Shown here: one piece after another, positions 8,862 to 17,953 of the stretch
How the letters are laid out: every line of letters starts with the position of its first letter
Numbering within the stretch: the first letter of the stretch is position 1
NCBI RefSeq assembly: GCF_013044135.1
Contig: NZ_JABEPP010000003.1
Location: 372,001 to 436,000, forward strand
DNA length: 64,000 bases
Origin: Enterovirga aerilata
Lineage (GTDB): Bacteria; Pseudomonadota; Alphaproteobacteria; Rhizobiales; Beijerinckiaceae
Direction of reading: 5' to 3'
Notes under the pieces: model-generated
The model's input: only the letters and a program-made list of their open reading frames with translations
What the model was told of the DNA's origin: nothing
Database searches by the model: none
Translations under genes and position numbers: made by a program

Positions 8862-8880
8862 CCATGCGGCCGCCGCATGG
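8862..8880. promoter_or_regulatory. Candidate LysR-type operator (perfect dyad, T-N11-A)
   Basis: CCATGCGG and CCGCATGG form a perfect 8-base inverted repeat around a 3-base centre. It contains the LysR T-N11-A arrangement (T8865 and A8877). Its centre at 8871 lies about 65 bases before the inferred start of the small RNA, the usual place for a LysR activator site. The function is inferred from position and symmetry. It could instead be a weak hairpin at the end of the regulator mRNA. Confidence 0.45.
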
Positions 8881-8935
8881 CTTCCATGTGACGGAACCGC
8901 TGCCATGCGCCGTCGCGCGGGAGCAGAGTTCCTGC

Positions 8936-9049
8936 GGCTGAGACCTGCGGAACGGGTGACCTCCCGCGTTCCGTTCAGCCGTTCCCCTCTGGAGACGCTC
9001 CTGTCGCGTCTCGAACTTTCGGCCGGATCCTCATGGGTCCGGCCTTTTT
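8936..9049 (+). ncRNA. abcR: Probable AbcR-family (alpha-r15) trans-acting small RNA
   Basis: The gap between the regulator and bioY folds into three successive hairpins. Hairpin 1 has arms CGGAACG and CGTTCCG (8948-8954, 8967-8973), with CTCCCG between the arms. A single-stranded stretch with TTCCCCTCT follows at 8982-8990. Hairpin 2 has arms GAGACGC and GCGTCTC (8992-8998, 9006-9012). A Rho-independent terminator ends the RNA. CUCCC and UUCCCC look like anti-Shine-Dalgarno seed motifs, as described for AbcR RNAs that repress ABC transporter mRNAs. In rhizobia AbcR genes lie next to lsrB. The 5' end is estimated from family length and the upstream operator. Confidence 0.72.
9021..9049 (+). 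terminator. Rho-independent terminator of the small RNA
   Basis: GGCCGGATCC (9021-9030) pairs with GGGTCCGGCC (9035-9044) around the loop TCAT, with one G-U pair, and is followed by five T residues. It is the clearest intrinsic terminator in the window and marks the 3' end of the small RNA gene. Confidence 0.9.
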
Positions 9050-9148
9050 CTTGGCGCGGAGGTCCTGCAGGCCGCGGCGGAGGGGCGTCTCGCCACCGCC
9101 TCGGCCGGATTGCAGGCTGCTGCCCGGACGGGCCGGATGGCGCGGGCG

Positions 9149-9781
9149 TTACCGGCTGAACCTCGCCGCGAACCTGAAGAGCAGTGGGAACGAAAGCGCC
9201 GCGATCGCGAGCTTGATGGCGTTGCCGACCAGGAAGGGCTGTACGCCGAACTCGAAAGCCCGGACGAGACCGATGCCGGTGCCGGACGCCGTCCTGGCCA
9301 GGAAGGCGAGCCAGATGCAGCCGACCGCCAGCATCACGACATTGGCTCCGGTCAGGACGAGACCGAAGATCACGGGCCTTCTCAGCAGGCCGCGATCGGC
9401 CGCCGCCCCGACGATGGCGGCCGCCGCCGCGAAACCGAGCAGGAAGCCGCCGGTCGGGCCGAGGAAATAGGCGAGGTTCGGCACCTGCGGCGGGGTATTG
9501 GCGAAGACGGGCAGGCCGAGGGCGCCCTGGGCCAGGTAGATCAGGACGGAGGCCAGCGCGAGGCGCATGCCCAGGCCCGCGCCGATCGCCATCACGGCCA
9601 GGGTCTGGAGCGTCATCGGAACGGGCCCGGGCACCTGCGTCTTGGCCGAGATCGTCAGCAGACAGGCGCCGAGGAAGCCGAGAGCTGCGCCGCGGAGGAG
9701 GCGGAGCGCGGCGCCTTCCCGGGCAGGCCAGACCATGCCCGCGAGGGTCGTATCCGGGCGGGATGCCAACGTACCCGACAT
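9149..9781 (-). CDS. bioY: Biotin transporter BioY (ECF S component)
   Basis: BioY is the membrane biotin-binding subunit, working alone or with ECF ATPases. The protein has 210 residues with about six hydrophobic helices. Family markers are VPMTLQTLAVMAIGAGLG, LPVFA and GPTGGFLLGF. AAGGAGG four bases before ATG 9781 fixes the start, and the open frame seven codons longer is ignored. No bioM, bioN or biotin synthesis gene is adjacent, so it may act solo or with energy-coupling subunits encoded elsewhere. Confidence 0.92.
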   Translation of the reverse strand: MSGTLASRPDTTLAGMVWPAREGAALRLLRGAALGFLGACLLTISAKTQVPGPVPMTLQTLAVMAIGAGLGMRLALASVLIYLAQGALGLPVFANTPPQVPNLAYFLGPTGGFLLGFAAAAAIVGAAADRGLLRRPVIFGLVLTGANVVMLAVGCIWLAFLARTASGTGIGLVRAFEFGVQPFLVGNAIKLAIAALSFPLLFRFAARFSR

Positions 9782-9866
9782 GAAGCCTCCTTCAGGCCGC
9801 ACCCTTTGCGGTCCTGGAGCAAGCCTTAGGCACAGATGCGGGGCGCCGCAATCGGCCGCGCCCGGC

Positions 9867-10820
9867 TCAAGCCCACAGGCGCTCGGTCTTCAGGTCCTTG
9901 TAGAGCTCCGCGACGTAGGCGCCGTAGCCGTTGAAGATCATCGTCGGGCGCATCTCGCCCGTGCCGAGGACGCGCTCGGACGCCTGGCTCCAGCGGGGAT
10001 GCGGGACCTCCGGGTTCACGTTGGCCCAGAACCCGTATTCGGAGGATTGCAGCGCCTCCCAGAACGTCTTCGGCCGTTCCTTGGTGAAGGTGATCCGGTC
10101 GATGGCCTTGACGGACTTGAACCCGTATTTCCAGGGCACCGCGAGGCGGAGCGGCGCGCCGAATTGGTTGCCGAGCGGCTTGCCGTAGATGCCCGTGACC
10201 ATGAAGGCGAGCTCGTTCCTCGCCTCCTCGACCGTGAGCCCCTCCGTATAGGGCCAGGGATACCAGAACTGTTTCTGGCCAGGCGCCTGGGACGGGTCCT
10301 TGAAGGTCTGCATGACCATGTAGCGGGCCTCGCCCGTCGGGTTCGCGAGGGCGACGAGGGAGGCGAGCGGGAACCCGGTCCAGGGCACGGCCATCGACCA
10401 AGCCTCCACGCAGCGATGGCGGTAGAGCCGCTCCTCGAGCGGCATCCTGCGGACGAGGTCGTCGATCGCGATCTCGATCGGCTTCTCGACGAGGCCGTCG
10501 ATCCTCACGGTCCAGGGCCGGGTCTTGAGCCTCGCCGCCGCGGCCGCGATCGACTTGGAGGTGCCGAACTCGTAGTAGTTGTTGTAGTCGCCCGAGTACT
10601 TCTCGTCCGTGATGTCGCGGTCGAGCCTGTAGGCCTCGTTGCGCTTCGCCGGGTAGAGATCGGCGGTCGGATCGGGAGAGGCGGCCTCCGCGCCTCCGAC
10701 GAGGGACGCCCCGATCAGCCCGGCGCCGCCCGCCATCAGGGCGCGGCGGTTCAGGAACACGACTTCCGGGGTGGCCTCGCTTTCGGGGATCTCCCAGCCG
10801 CGGCGGATCTTGATCAGCAT
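9867..10820 (-). CDS. msrP: Protein-methionine-sulfoxide reductase catalytic subunit MsrP (YedY)
   Basis: MsrP is a periplasmic molybdopterin enzyme that repairs oxidised methionine. The protein has 317 residues with a Tat signal (RRALMAGGAG at about 25-34). The molybdenum-ligand Cys is C137 in RHRCVEAWSM. GAGGAG lies a few bases before ATG 10820 and fixes the start; the frame is open 19 codons further. The haem-binding membrane partner MsrQ is usually adjacent in proteobacteria but is not found in the neighbouring frames here. Confidence 0.94.
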   Translation of the reverse strand: MLIKIRRGWEIPESEATPEVVFLNRRALMAGGAGLIGASLVGGAEAASPDPTADLYPAKRNEAYRLDRDITDEKYSGDYNNYYEFGTSKSIAAAAARLKTRPWTVRIDGLVEKPIEIAIDDLVRRMPLEERLYRHRCVEAWSMAVPWTGFPLASLVALANPTGEARYMVMQTFKDPSQAPGQKQFWYPWPYTEGLTVEEARNELAFMVTGIYGKPLGNQFGAPLRLAVPWKYGFKSVKAIDRITFTKERPKTFWEALQSSEYGFWANVNPEVPHPRWSQASERVLGTGEMRPTMIFNGYGAYVAELYKDLKTERLWA

Positions 10821-11020
10821 GGGGCTCTCCTCAGGCCGTTCCCGGACATAGGGCCGCCGCGCGCACCCGCAAGTCACGATCCCGCGCGCCCCATCCTCCG
10901 GCCCTTCGACCGCAAGTTCGGCACCGATCCGCCCGACCGGAGCGGGCCGTCGCTGCGGTTGACGACGGAGGGCGCCCCTTCATTCCGGCGCCCCGTATCC
11001 TGATGTCGACGCCCCGTCCC

Positions 11021-12055
11021 TCAGACGAGCTGGTACTTGGACAGGCTGGCCAGCTTGTACTCGCTGAATCCGAGCACCTGCGGGAGCTGGGTGAACATCG
11101 GCACGCCCGGGCAGGACTTGAGGGCGGTGTCGAGCCACCAGTGGCAGGACAGCCCGACCGTATTGATGCAGCTGTTGATGGAGGATTGCGCGCCGGCGCA
11201 AGGGTAGCGGCTGGCGAAATCCGCCCCGATATCCGGATAGAGGCTGTCGAGGCCGTGACCCATCCCCAGGCCCTGCTTGTTACGCTTGTGGCCCGTGTAG
11301 ATTCCCGCGAGCTGCCATTGCGGCGCCGGGAACGTGATGAAGACCCAGGCCCAGAGCTTCGTCAGCGCGTCGAGCTGCTTGGTGGTCATCGCCTCGGTAT
11401 ACTGGATCTTCTTGAGGTCCTGGCTCCCCACCATCTCGACGCTGAGGAAGTTCGGGTTGCCCGGGCCCTGCGCCTGCGACTGGAGCGAGGCGGCGACGTA
11501 CTGCGCCGTCATGCCCTCGCGATCGATCACGAAATGGGTCGACACCTTGCGCGTGTGGAAGTTGCCGGTGAACCCATCCGCCTTGCCCGGACCGGCCGTG
11601 ATATGGACCGCGAGGCCGTTGACGCCCACCATGTTCGGCGAGTGCATGTAGTTGCCGAAGCCCGCCTTGAGCGGCACGAGCTTCGCGCCCGGATAGACTT
11701 CCTTGGGATCGCCGCTGTCGAGCCGGCGCTTGTTCTCGGCCGCGAGGTTTCCCGCCCCGCCCCGCTTGCATTCCAGCTTGCCGCTGAACGGGCTGTCGCC
11801 CGAGAAGGCCTGGATGACGCTTCGCTCGGTCAGGCCCTTCAGGTCGAAGGCGAGGACCGCGGATCCGTATGTGTTGCTGGGCTTGGCCGAGCCGGGCCCG
11901 GAGACCACCTTCACGGTGCAGGCGCGCTTCGCCCAGATGTCCCAGTAGCCCCAGAGCCCGACCCGCGCGGTGCCGCCGTCGGAGAAATAGAGATATTCGA
12001 GCGCGTCCAGATCGGGATCCGGCTCTCCCCGGAGCAAAGCCACGAAATGCGCCAT
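11021..12055 (-). CDS. Peptidoglycan amidase/PGRP-fold protein with unknown N-terminal domain
   Basis: The protein has 344 residues. Residues from about 130 form an Amidase_2 (T7-lysozyme-like) domain: GLAVHITAG with zinc ligand H151, STHFVIDREG, and CHWWLDTALKSCPG giving H305, K313 and C315. K-x-C is spaced exactly as K128 and C130 of T7 lysozyme. Such enzymes cleave the N-acetylmuramoyl-L-alanine bond. Residues 1-125 match nothing I recognise. No signal peptide is visible, so it may reach the wall through phage-like release, a secretion system, or not at all. GGGAG precedes the ATG. A perfect palindrome lies 43 bases upstream. Confidence 0.75.
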   Translation of the reverse strand: MAHFVALLRGEPDPDLDALEYLYFSDGGTARVGLWGYWDIWAKRACTVKVVSGPGSAKPSNTYGSAVLAFDLKGLTERSVIQAFSGDSPFSGKLECKRGGAGNLAAENKRRLDSGDPKEVYPGAKLVPLKAGFGNYMHSPNMVGVNGLAVHITAGPGKADGFTGNFHTRKVSTHFVIDREGMTAQYVAASLQSQAQGPGNPNFLSVEMVGSQDLKKIQYTEAMTTKQLDALTKLWAWVFITFPAPQWQLAGIYTGHKRNKQGLGMGHGLDSLYPDIGADFASRYPCAGAQSSINSCINTVGLSCHWWLDTALKSCPGVPMFTQLPQVLGFSEYKLASLSKYQLV

Positions 12056-12097
12056 CGCCCGCTCCCGCTGAGGACCGATCGCAGCCCGCTCGGCACG

Positions 12098-12117
12098 ATC
12101 GGGGCGGCCGCCCCGAT
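12098..12117. promoter_or_regulatory. Perfect 20-base palindrome upstream of the amidase gene
   Basis: ATCGGGGCGGCCGCCCCGAT reads the same on both strands without a break. It lies between fadD (ending at 12198) and the amidase start at 12055, both on the minus strand. It may be a repressor site for the amidase gene or a hairpin ending fadD transcription. No T-run follows it on the minus strand, so an intrinsic terminator is less likely. Confidence 0.4.
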
Positions 12118-12197
12118 AAGGTCATGCTGGCTTCTGCCGCCGCCTGCGTCAATTGGGCCGGCGCTTTTTCGGCCGGGGCGGCTCCGCGCGCGGGAGG

Positions 12198-13934
12198 CTA
12201 TCCAGGGCGGCCTTCCGCATGCGCAACCTCTTCCTTGAGGACGCGGCGGAGCACCTTGCCGACATTCGTCTTCGGCAGGCTCTCGCGGAACTCGACGTGG
12301 CGCGGGACCTTGTAGCCGGTCAGGCGCTCGCGGCACCATTCGCGGATCTCGGGTTCCGTGAGGTCCGGGTCGGCCTTGACGACATAGGCCGCGACAACCT
12401 CGCCCGACCGCTCGTCCGGCAGGCCGATCACGGCGACCTCGGCCACGCCGGGATGACCCGCGATCACGTCCTCCACCTCGTTCGGGTAGACGTTGAAGCC
12501 CGAGACGAGGACCATGTCCTTCATCCGGTCGACGATGCGGACCGCCCCGTCCGGCTGCATCACGGCGACGTCGCCCGTGCGGAAGAAGCCGTCCTCGGTC
12601 ATCACCTTCGCGGTCTCGTCCGGACGGTTCCAGTAGCCCTTCATGACCTGCGGGCCGCGGACGCAGAGTTCGCCCGGCTCGCCCATCGGCAGGGGCTGGC
12701 CCGCCATGTCGCGGATGGAGATGTCGGTCGAGGGGAGGGGATAGCCGATCGTTCCCGTGAATTCGGGGATGTCCAGACGGTTCACTGTGACCACCGGCGA
12801 CGTCTCGGACAGGCCGTAGCCCTCCACGATGGGGCGGCCGGTCAGCTCCTTCCAGGCTTTCGCGACGGCGGCCTGCGTCGCCATCCCGCCCGAGACGCAG
12901 AAGACGAGCTTGGAGAAGTCCACGCCGCGGATCTCGGGGTGGCGGGCGAGCGCGTTGTAGAGCGTGTTCACGCCCGACATCATCGTGAAGGGGCGCGTCT
13001 TCAGCGTCTTCACGAAGCTCTTCAGGTCGCGCGGATTGGCGATGAGGAGCAGGCAGGAGCCGAGCCGCATCATCACGAGGCAGCAGGCCGTGAGCGCGAA
13101 GATGTGGTACAGCGGCAGCGCGGTCACGGCGATCTCGGCATTGCGGCCGAGCCCCCCGCTGCGCATCCAGACCTCGCACTGCACCACGTTCGCCGCGACG
13201 TTGCGGTGGGTGAGGGTCGCGCCCTTCGCGGTGCCCGTCGTCCCGCCGGTATATTGGAGGAAGGCGACGTCCTCCGGTGTCACCTCGACGGGTTTGGGGG
13301 GGCGCGCCGTGCCGGTGCGGATGACCTCCGCGAAGGACACCGCGCCGTCGAGCCGGAAGGGCGGCACCGCCTTCTTCACGTAGCGCGAGACGAGGTTGAT
13401 GACCGAGCCCTTCAGACCGAGGAGGTCGCCCGGCTTCACGAGCACGATGCGCTCGAGCGAGAGTTCGGGCCGGGAGACCTCGACCGTGCGGCCGAAATTC
13501 TCCAGGACGAAAAGGATGCGGGCGCCCGCATCCCTGAGCTGGAAGGTGAGCTCGCGCGGCGTGTAGAGGGGATTGACGTTCACGACCGTGGCGCCCGCCG
13601 CCAGGATCCCGAACAGGATGGGCCCGTAGGCGATCACGTTCGGCAGCATGATCGCGACGCGGTCGCCGCGCCCGATGCCCTGCGCCTGCAGCCAGGATGC
13701 CACCGCCCCGACATGCGCCGCGAGCTCGCCGTAGCTCATCCGCTTGCCGAAGCTCTCGAGCGCCGGGCGCTCGGGATAGCGCGAGACGCTCTCGTTGAAG
13801 AAATCGACGAGCGTCCCGACGGAGGAGAGGTCGATCTCCTCGGGCACGTCGGGCGGATAGGAGGCGAGCCAGGGCCGCGCTGCCGCGGGATCGCTCGCCT
13901 GCGTCCGCATGGCCGCACTCTGGTCCATGGTCAC
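12198..13934 (-). CDS. fadD: Long-chain fatty acid-CoA ligase
   Basis: FadD activates free fatty acids to acyl-CoA with ATP at the inner membrane. The protein has 578 residues with the AMP-binding motif YTGGTTGTAKGATLTH at about residue 230, EGYGLSETSPVV further on, and the fatty-acyl-CoA synthetase tail GFNVYPNEVEDV with the C-terminal Lys region PKTNVGKVLRR. GGGAGG is five bases before the GTG at 13934, which therefore competes well with the ATG two codons later. It stands alone; no other beta-oxidation gene is adjacent. Confidence 0.93.
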   Translation of the reverse strand: MTMDQSAAMRTQASDPAAARPWLASYPPDVPEEIDLSSVGTLVDFFNESVSRYPERPALESFGKRMSYGELAAHVGAVASWLQAQGIGRGDRVAIMLPNVIAYGPILFGILAAGATVVNVNPLYTPRELTFQLRDAGARILFVLENFGRTVEVSRPELSLERIVLVKPGDLLGLKGSVINLVSRYVKKAVPPFRLDGAVSFAEVIRTGTARPPKPVEVTPEDVAFLQYTGGTTGTAKGATLTHRNVAANVVQCEVWMRSGGLGRNAEIAVTALPLYHIFALTACCLVMMRLGSCLLLIANPRDLKSFVKTLKTRPFTMMSGVNTLYNALARHPEIRGVDFSKLVFCVSGGMATQAAVAKAWKELTGRPIVEGYGLSETSPVVTVNRLDIPEFTGTIGYPLPSTDISIRDMAGQPLPMGEPGELCVRGPQVMKGYWNRPDETAKVMTEDGFFRTGDVAVMQPDGAVRIVDRMKDMVLVSGFNVYPNEVEDVIAGHPGVAEVAVIGLPDERSGEVVAAYVVKADPDLTEPEIREWCRERLTGYKVPRHVEFRESLPKTNVGKVLRRVLKEEVAHAEGRPG

Positions 13935-14074
13935 CCGATCCTCCCTCGGCCGCCTCTTGCGCGAGCGGCTTCCTTATCGTCACACCGGGCGCGTGCGGAG
14001 GCAAGCAAGCCGAAGCGGGAACGGCCGGGCGCTGCCCGGCCGCCCCGTCTCGCTCATCTGCGAAGGCTGCGGCG

Positions 14075-14572
14075 TCAGCCTCTGCGGCGCGGACGCGGCT
14101 CCGGCCTGAGCTGGAGGGTCATCTCGGAAATGCCGCCCGCGACGTTGATCCCCGTCTGCCCGCTGAACGAGACCGGCTGCAGCGCGACCGACCGGCGCGA
14201 GCCGCCGACGAGGACGTTGGCGCCGAGCCCGACCGCGAAAGTCGCCTCGCCGCCCGCGCCGACATAGCGGCCCGCGAGCGCGCCCCGCGTGACCTGCCCG
14301 CTCGGCGCGAAGACGTTCCAGACGATGCCGCCGGCGGTCGTCACGCCGATATCGACCCCGATCCGGGTGATCGCGCCGTCATAGACCTCGAGCTGGCCGG
14401 CCGAATTCTGGAAGGTGCACACGATCTCCTTGCGCGAGCCCACGATCATGCCGATGCCGCCGGCGACCTCGCAGGTGAGCGTGCCGATCTGCGTCTGCTG
14501 CGCCTGGGCGTTGCCCGCAAAGATGGCGGCGGCGGCCGACAATCCGAGGGCGAGAAAGGTCCGCTTCAGCAT
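14075..14572 (-). CDS. DUF992 family exported protein
   Basis: The protein has 165 residues, beginning MLKRTFLALGLSAAAAIFAG with cleavage likely after AQA. The mature part has LTCEVAGGIGMIVGSRKEIVCTF, IGVDIGVTTAGGIVWNVF and YVGAGGEATFAVGLGANVLVGG, typical of the DUF992 family common in Hyphomicrobiales and of unknown function. GGAG lies eight bases before the ATG. The protein is likely periplasmic or outer-membrane associated, and it lies next to an outer-membrane barrel gene on the same strand. Confidence 0.88.
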   Translation of the reverse strand: MLKRTFLALGLSAAAAIFAGNAQAQQTQIGTLTCEVAGGIGMIVGSRKEIVCTFQNSAGQLEVYDGAITRIGVDIGVTTAGGIVWNVFAPSGQVTRGALAGRYVGAGGEATFAVGLGANVLVGGSRRSVALQPVSFSGQTGINVAGGISEMTLQLRPEPRPRRRG

Positions 14573-14705
14573 GAGCGATCTCCGTTCATCCACGTCCGGC
14601 GGAACCCGGCAGCCCCTGCGCGGACGCCGAAACCGCACGAGCGGAACAAGCCCCGGCACGCGGCCAGGGTTCCGGACCGGCCTGGACGGAAGCGCCGCGC
14701 CGGGC

Positions 14706-15452
14706 CTAGAAGAGGTTGAACTTGTAGTTCAGTCCGGCCCGCGCGACGACGCCAGCACTCTCGAAGCGCGCGCCGCGGACGAGCCCCGCCGGAGGAGTCG
14801 CGGGACCGGCGAGGGTGCGGCGGCCGAGATCGTAATAGAGCGCCTCGGCCTTGCCCGTGAGGTTCGGCGTGAACCCGTACTCGACGCCGCCGCCCGCCGC
14901 GAAGCCGACTTCGGTCCGGGTCGACGCGACCGCATAGGCGGCACCCGGGAACGCGATGGTCTGCGCGCTGCGGACATCGCCATAGGCGAGGCCGCCGGTC
15001 GCGAAGACGAGGACCCGGTCCATGACGAGGCCGACGCGGGCCCGCAGCGTGCCGAGATAGTCGAGGCGCTGCGCGGCCGTGTACGAGACCGCGCCCGCGG
15101 CCGTGCCGCCGACCGTGCGGCCGATATCGCTGTACTGGAGATCCGTCTCGATGCCGCCGAGGAACCGGCCGATCTGCTGGTTGTAGCCGAGCTGCCCGCC
15201 GCCGACGAAGCCGTCCCCGTCCGTATCGAGCGCGGGCGTCGGAGCGCAGGCGGGGGCGCAGACCGGGCGGTGGCGGTTGTCGGAGAAGCCGTAGCCCGCA
15301 TTCACGCCGAGATAGAAGCCGGACCAGGCATAGGGGATGACGAGCATCTCGGGCGCCGGCGCCGGCGCCGCCCGCGACGGCAGATCCGCCGCAGACGCGG
15401 CAGTCGTGAATCCCGCCAGTCCGGCCGCCGCAAGCGCGAGGAAACGCACCAT
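14706..15452 (-). CDS. Outer membrane beta-barrel protein (Omp25/Omp31-like)
   Basis: The protein has 248 residues with a signal peptide ending ASAADLPSRAAP, a hallmark of the alphaproteobacterial Omp25/Omp31 and opacity-like porins. WSGFYLGVNAGYGF opens the barrel, and GGGVEYGFTPNLTGKAEALYYDLG sits in the second half. The last residues YKFNLF end in Phe, as needed for barrel insertion by BAM. It acts in the outer membrane as a structural or weakly porin-like protein. The specific function is not predictable from sequence. Confidence 0.9.
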   Translation of the reverse strand: MVRFLALAAAGLAGFTTAASAADLPSRAAPAPAPEMLVIPYAWSGFYLGVNAGYGFSDNRHRPVCAPACAPTPALDTDGDGFVGGGQLGYNQQIGRFLGGIETDLQYSDIGRTVGGTAAGAVSYTAAQRLDYLGTLRARVGLVMDRVLVFATGGLAYGDVRSAQTIAFPGAAYAVASTRTEVGFAAGGGVEYGFTPNLTGKAEALYYDLGRRTLAGPATPPAGLVRGARFESAGVVARAGLNYKFNLF

Positions 15453-15560
15453 CGAATCGAGTTCTCCAGGAATGTGGAAAACCTAGCCGAGTCGCGACGA
15501 GCCGGCTGTCGCCGCCGAGCAACAAAGGTGAGGCATGGCAAGGGTTGCGCCGCTCCCGGC

Positions 15561-16460
15561 TCAGCCGGTGTCGCGGGCCTCGAACCAGCTCACCACCAGG
15601 CGCATGAGCGCTGGAACCTCGTGCCCGGTCTCCACGGCGCCGGCGAGTTCGGAGACCCGCATGGCGGCGGTCAGCAGGAAGATGCGCTGGCGCTCGACCC
15701 TGCGGCCCGTGAGCCGCCCGTAACGTTCCGCGGCCCGGCGCGGCAGCTCGGGGTGGATGAGGGACGGCTGCACGAATTCGCGGTGCGGCGGCCCGAGGCC
15801 GGAATCGGCGAAGTCGAAGATGCCGGACAGGCGGCCTCTCGCCGGGTCGAAGGCCATGTTCCAGCCATGCGCGTCGAAGAACCCGTAGACCTCGCCCAGC
15901 GGATCGGGGCCGAGCCTCCGGTAATCCCGCAGTGCCGCCTGCGCGCGGCCGCGGATGGCACCTGGAAGGATGCGCCAGGCAGGCTCGAGGCTCGCCTCGT
16001 CCGAGCGCCACGTCTCGACGGGCAGCGCGCCGGCGGCCCGCATCGCGTCGATATCCAGCGAATGCAGCTCGGCGAAGAAGCGGGCGAGATCCGCGGCAAG
16101 GGTGTCGCGCTCAGCCTGTCCGAGGCCGTCATAGACATCGCTGAGCAGCAGAACGCCCGGCAGCTTCTCGTGACGTGAGAACAGCCGCGGGGTCTCGCTG
16201 AGGACCATGTCCGGGACCGGGGTCGAGAGGCGGCGGCGCAAGACGCGGAGCAGGCCGGCCTCGCGCCGCAAGGCCGCCTCGGCTTCCTGCCCGTTGGGAA
16301 ACTTGAAGATCAGCCGGTCGTCGGCCTCGACCGCGAGGCTGTGCCAGCCGCGCCCCGCGATCGCGAAGCGCGCGGTCGCAAGCTCGGGATAGACCGACAG
16401 GATCGCGTCGATGCAGCCGGCGAACTCGTGTTCGTCGGCGGTTTCAAGCGGCATCATCAT
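15561..16460 (-). CDS. APH-fold phosphotransferase family protein
   Basis: The protein has 299 residues with the aminoglycoside phosphotransferase/choline kinase fold. The catalytic loop reads FFDAHGWNMAFD: the usual HGD is FFD, but the catalytic Asp, the following His and the metal-binding Asn are in register. The second Asp is in GIFDFADSGLGPPHREF. Relatives phosphorylate aminoglycosides, homoserine, choline or sugars. The substrate here is unknown, and calling it a resistance gene would be unsafe. GAGG lies five bases before the first of three ATGs. Confidence 0.8.
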   Translation of the reverse strand: MMMPLETADEHEFAGCIDAILSVYPELATARFAIAGRGWHSLAVEADDRLIFKFPNGQEAEAALRREAGLLRVLRRRLSTPVPDMVLSETPRLFSRHEKLPGVLLLSDVYDGLGQAERDTLAADLARFFAELHSLDIDAMRAAGALPVETWRSDEASLEPAWRILPGAIRGRAQAALRDYRRLGPDPLGEVYGFFDAHGWNMAFDPARGRLSGIFDFADSGLGPPHREFVQPSLIHPELPRRAAERYGRLTGRRVERQRIFLLTAAMRVSELAGAVETGHEVPALMRLVVSWFEARDTG

Positions 16461-16520
16461 GCCGGCCTCGCAAGGGCCGGAGCGGTCCCCGCGAGGCCGT
16501 GGGGGCCGCTCGCCGGCAGG

Positions 16521-17780
<1,260 letters not shown>

Positions 17781-17953
17781 TCAAGGTGAAACGCTTGATG
17801 GTACCGATCACGCGACCCGATGCGTCGCCGCGCAATGGGGCGCGGTTCCTTCGGCCTCGGCCCGGTGCTATTGCGGCGAGCCCTCACGCAGCGCAGCCGG
17901 CCTGACCGCCGGATCGCGTCCGCGGGACGGGGACGCATCGGCCAGGGTCGCGC

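Noticed and set aside
12150-12185. T-rich hairpin near CCGGCGCTTTTTCGGCCGG as an intrinsic terminator
   Set aside because: The T residues fall inside the loop rather than after the stem, so it lacks terminator form in both directions.
15561-16460. Aminoglycoside resistance gene
   Set aside because: The kinase fold is visible, but its HGD motif is altered and nothing links it to aminoglycosides. It is annotated only as an APH-fold protein.
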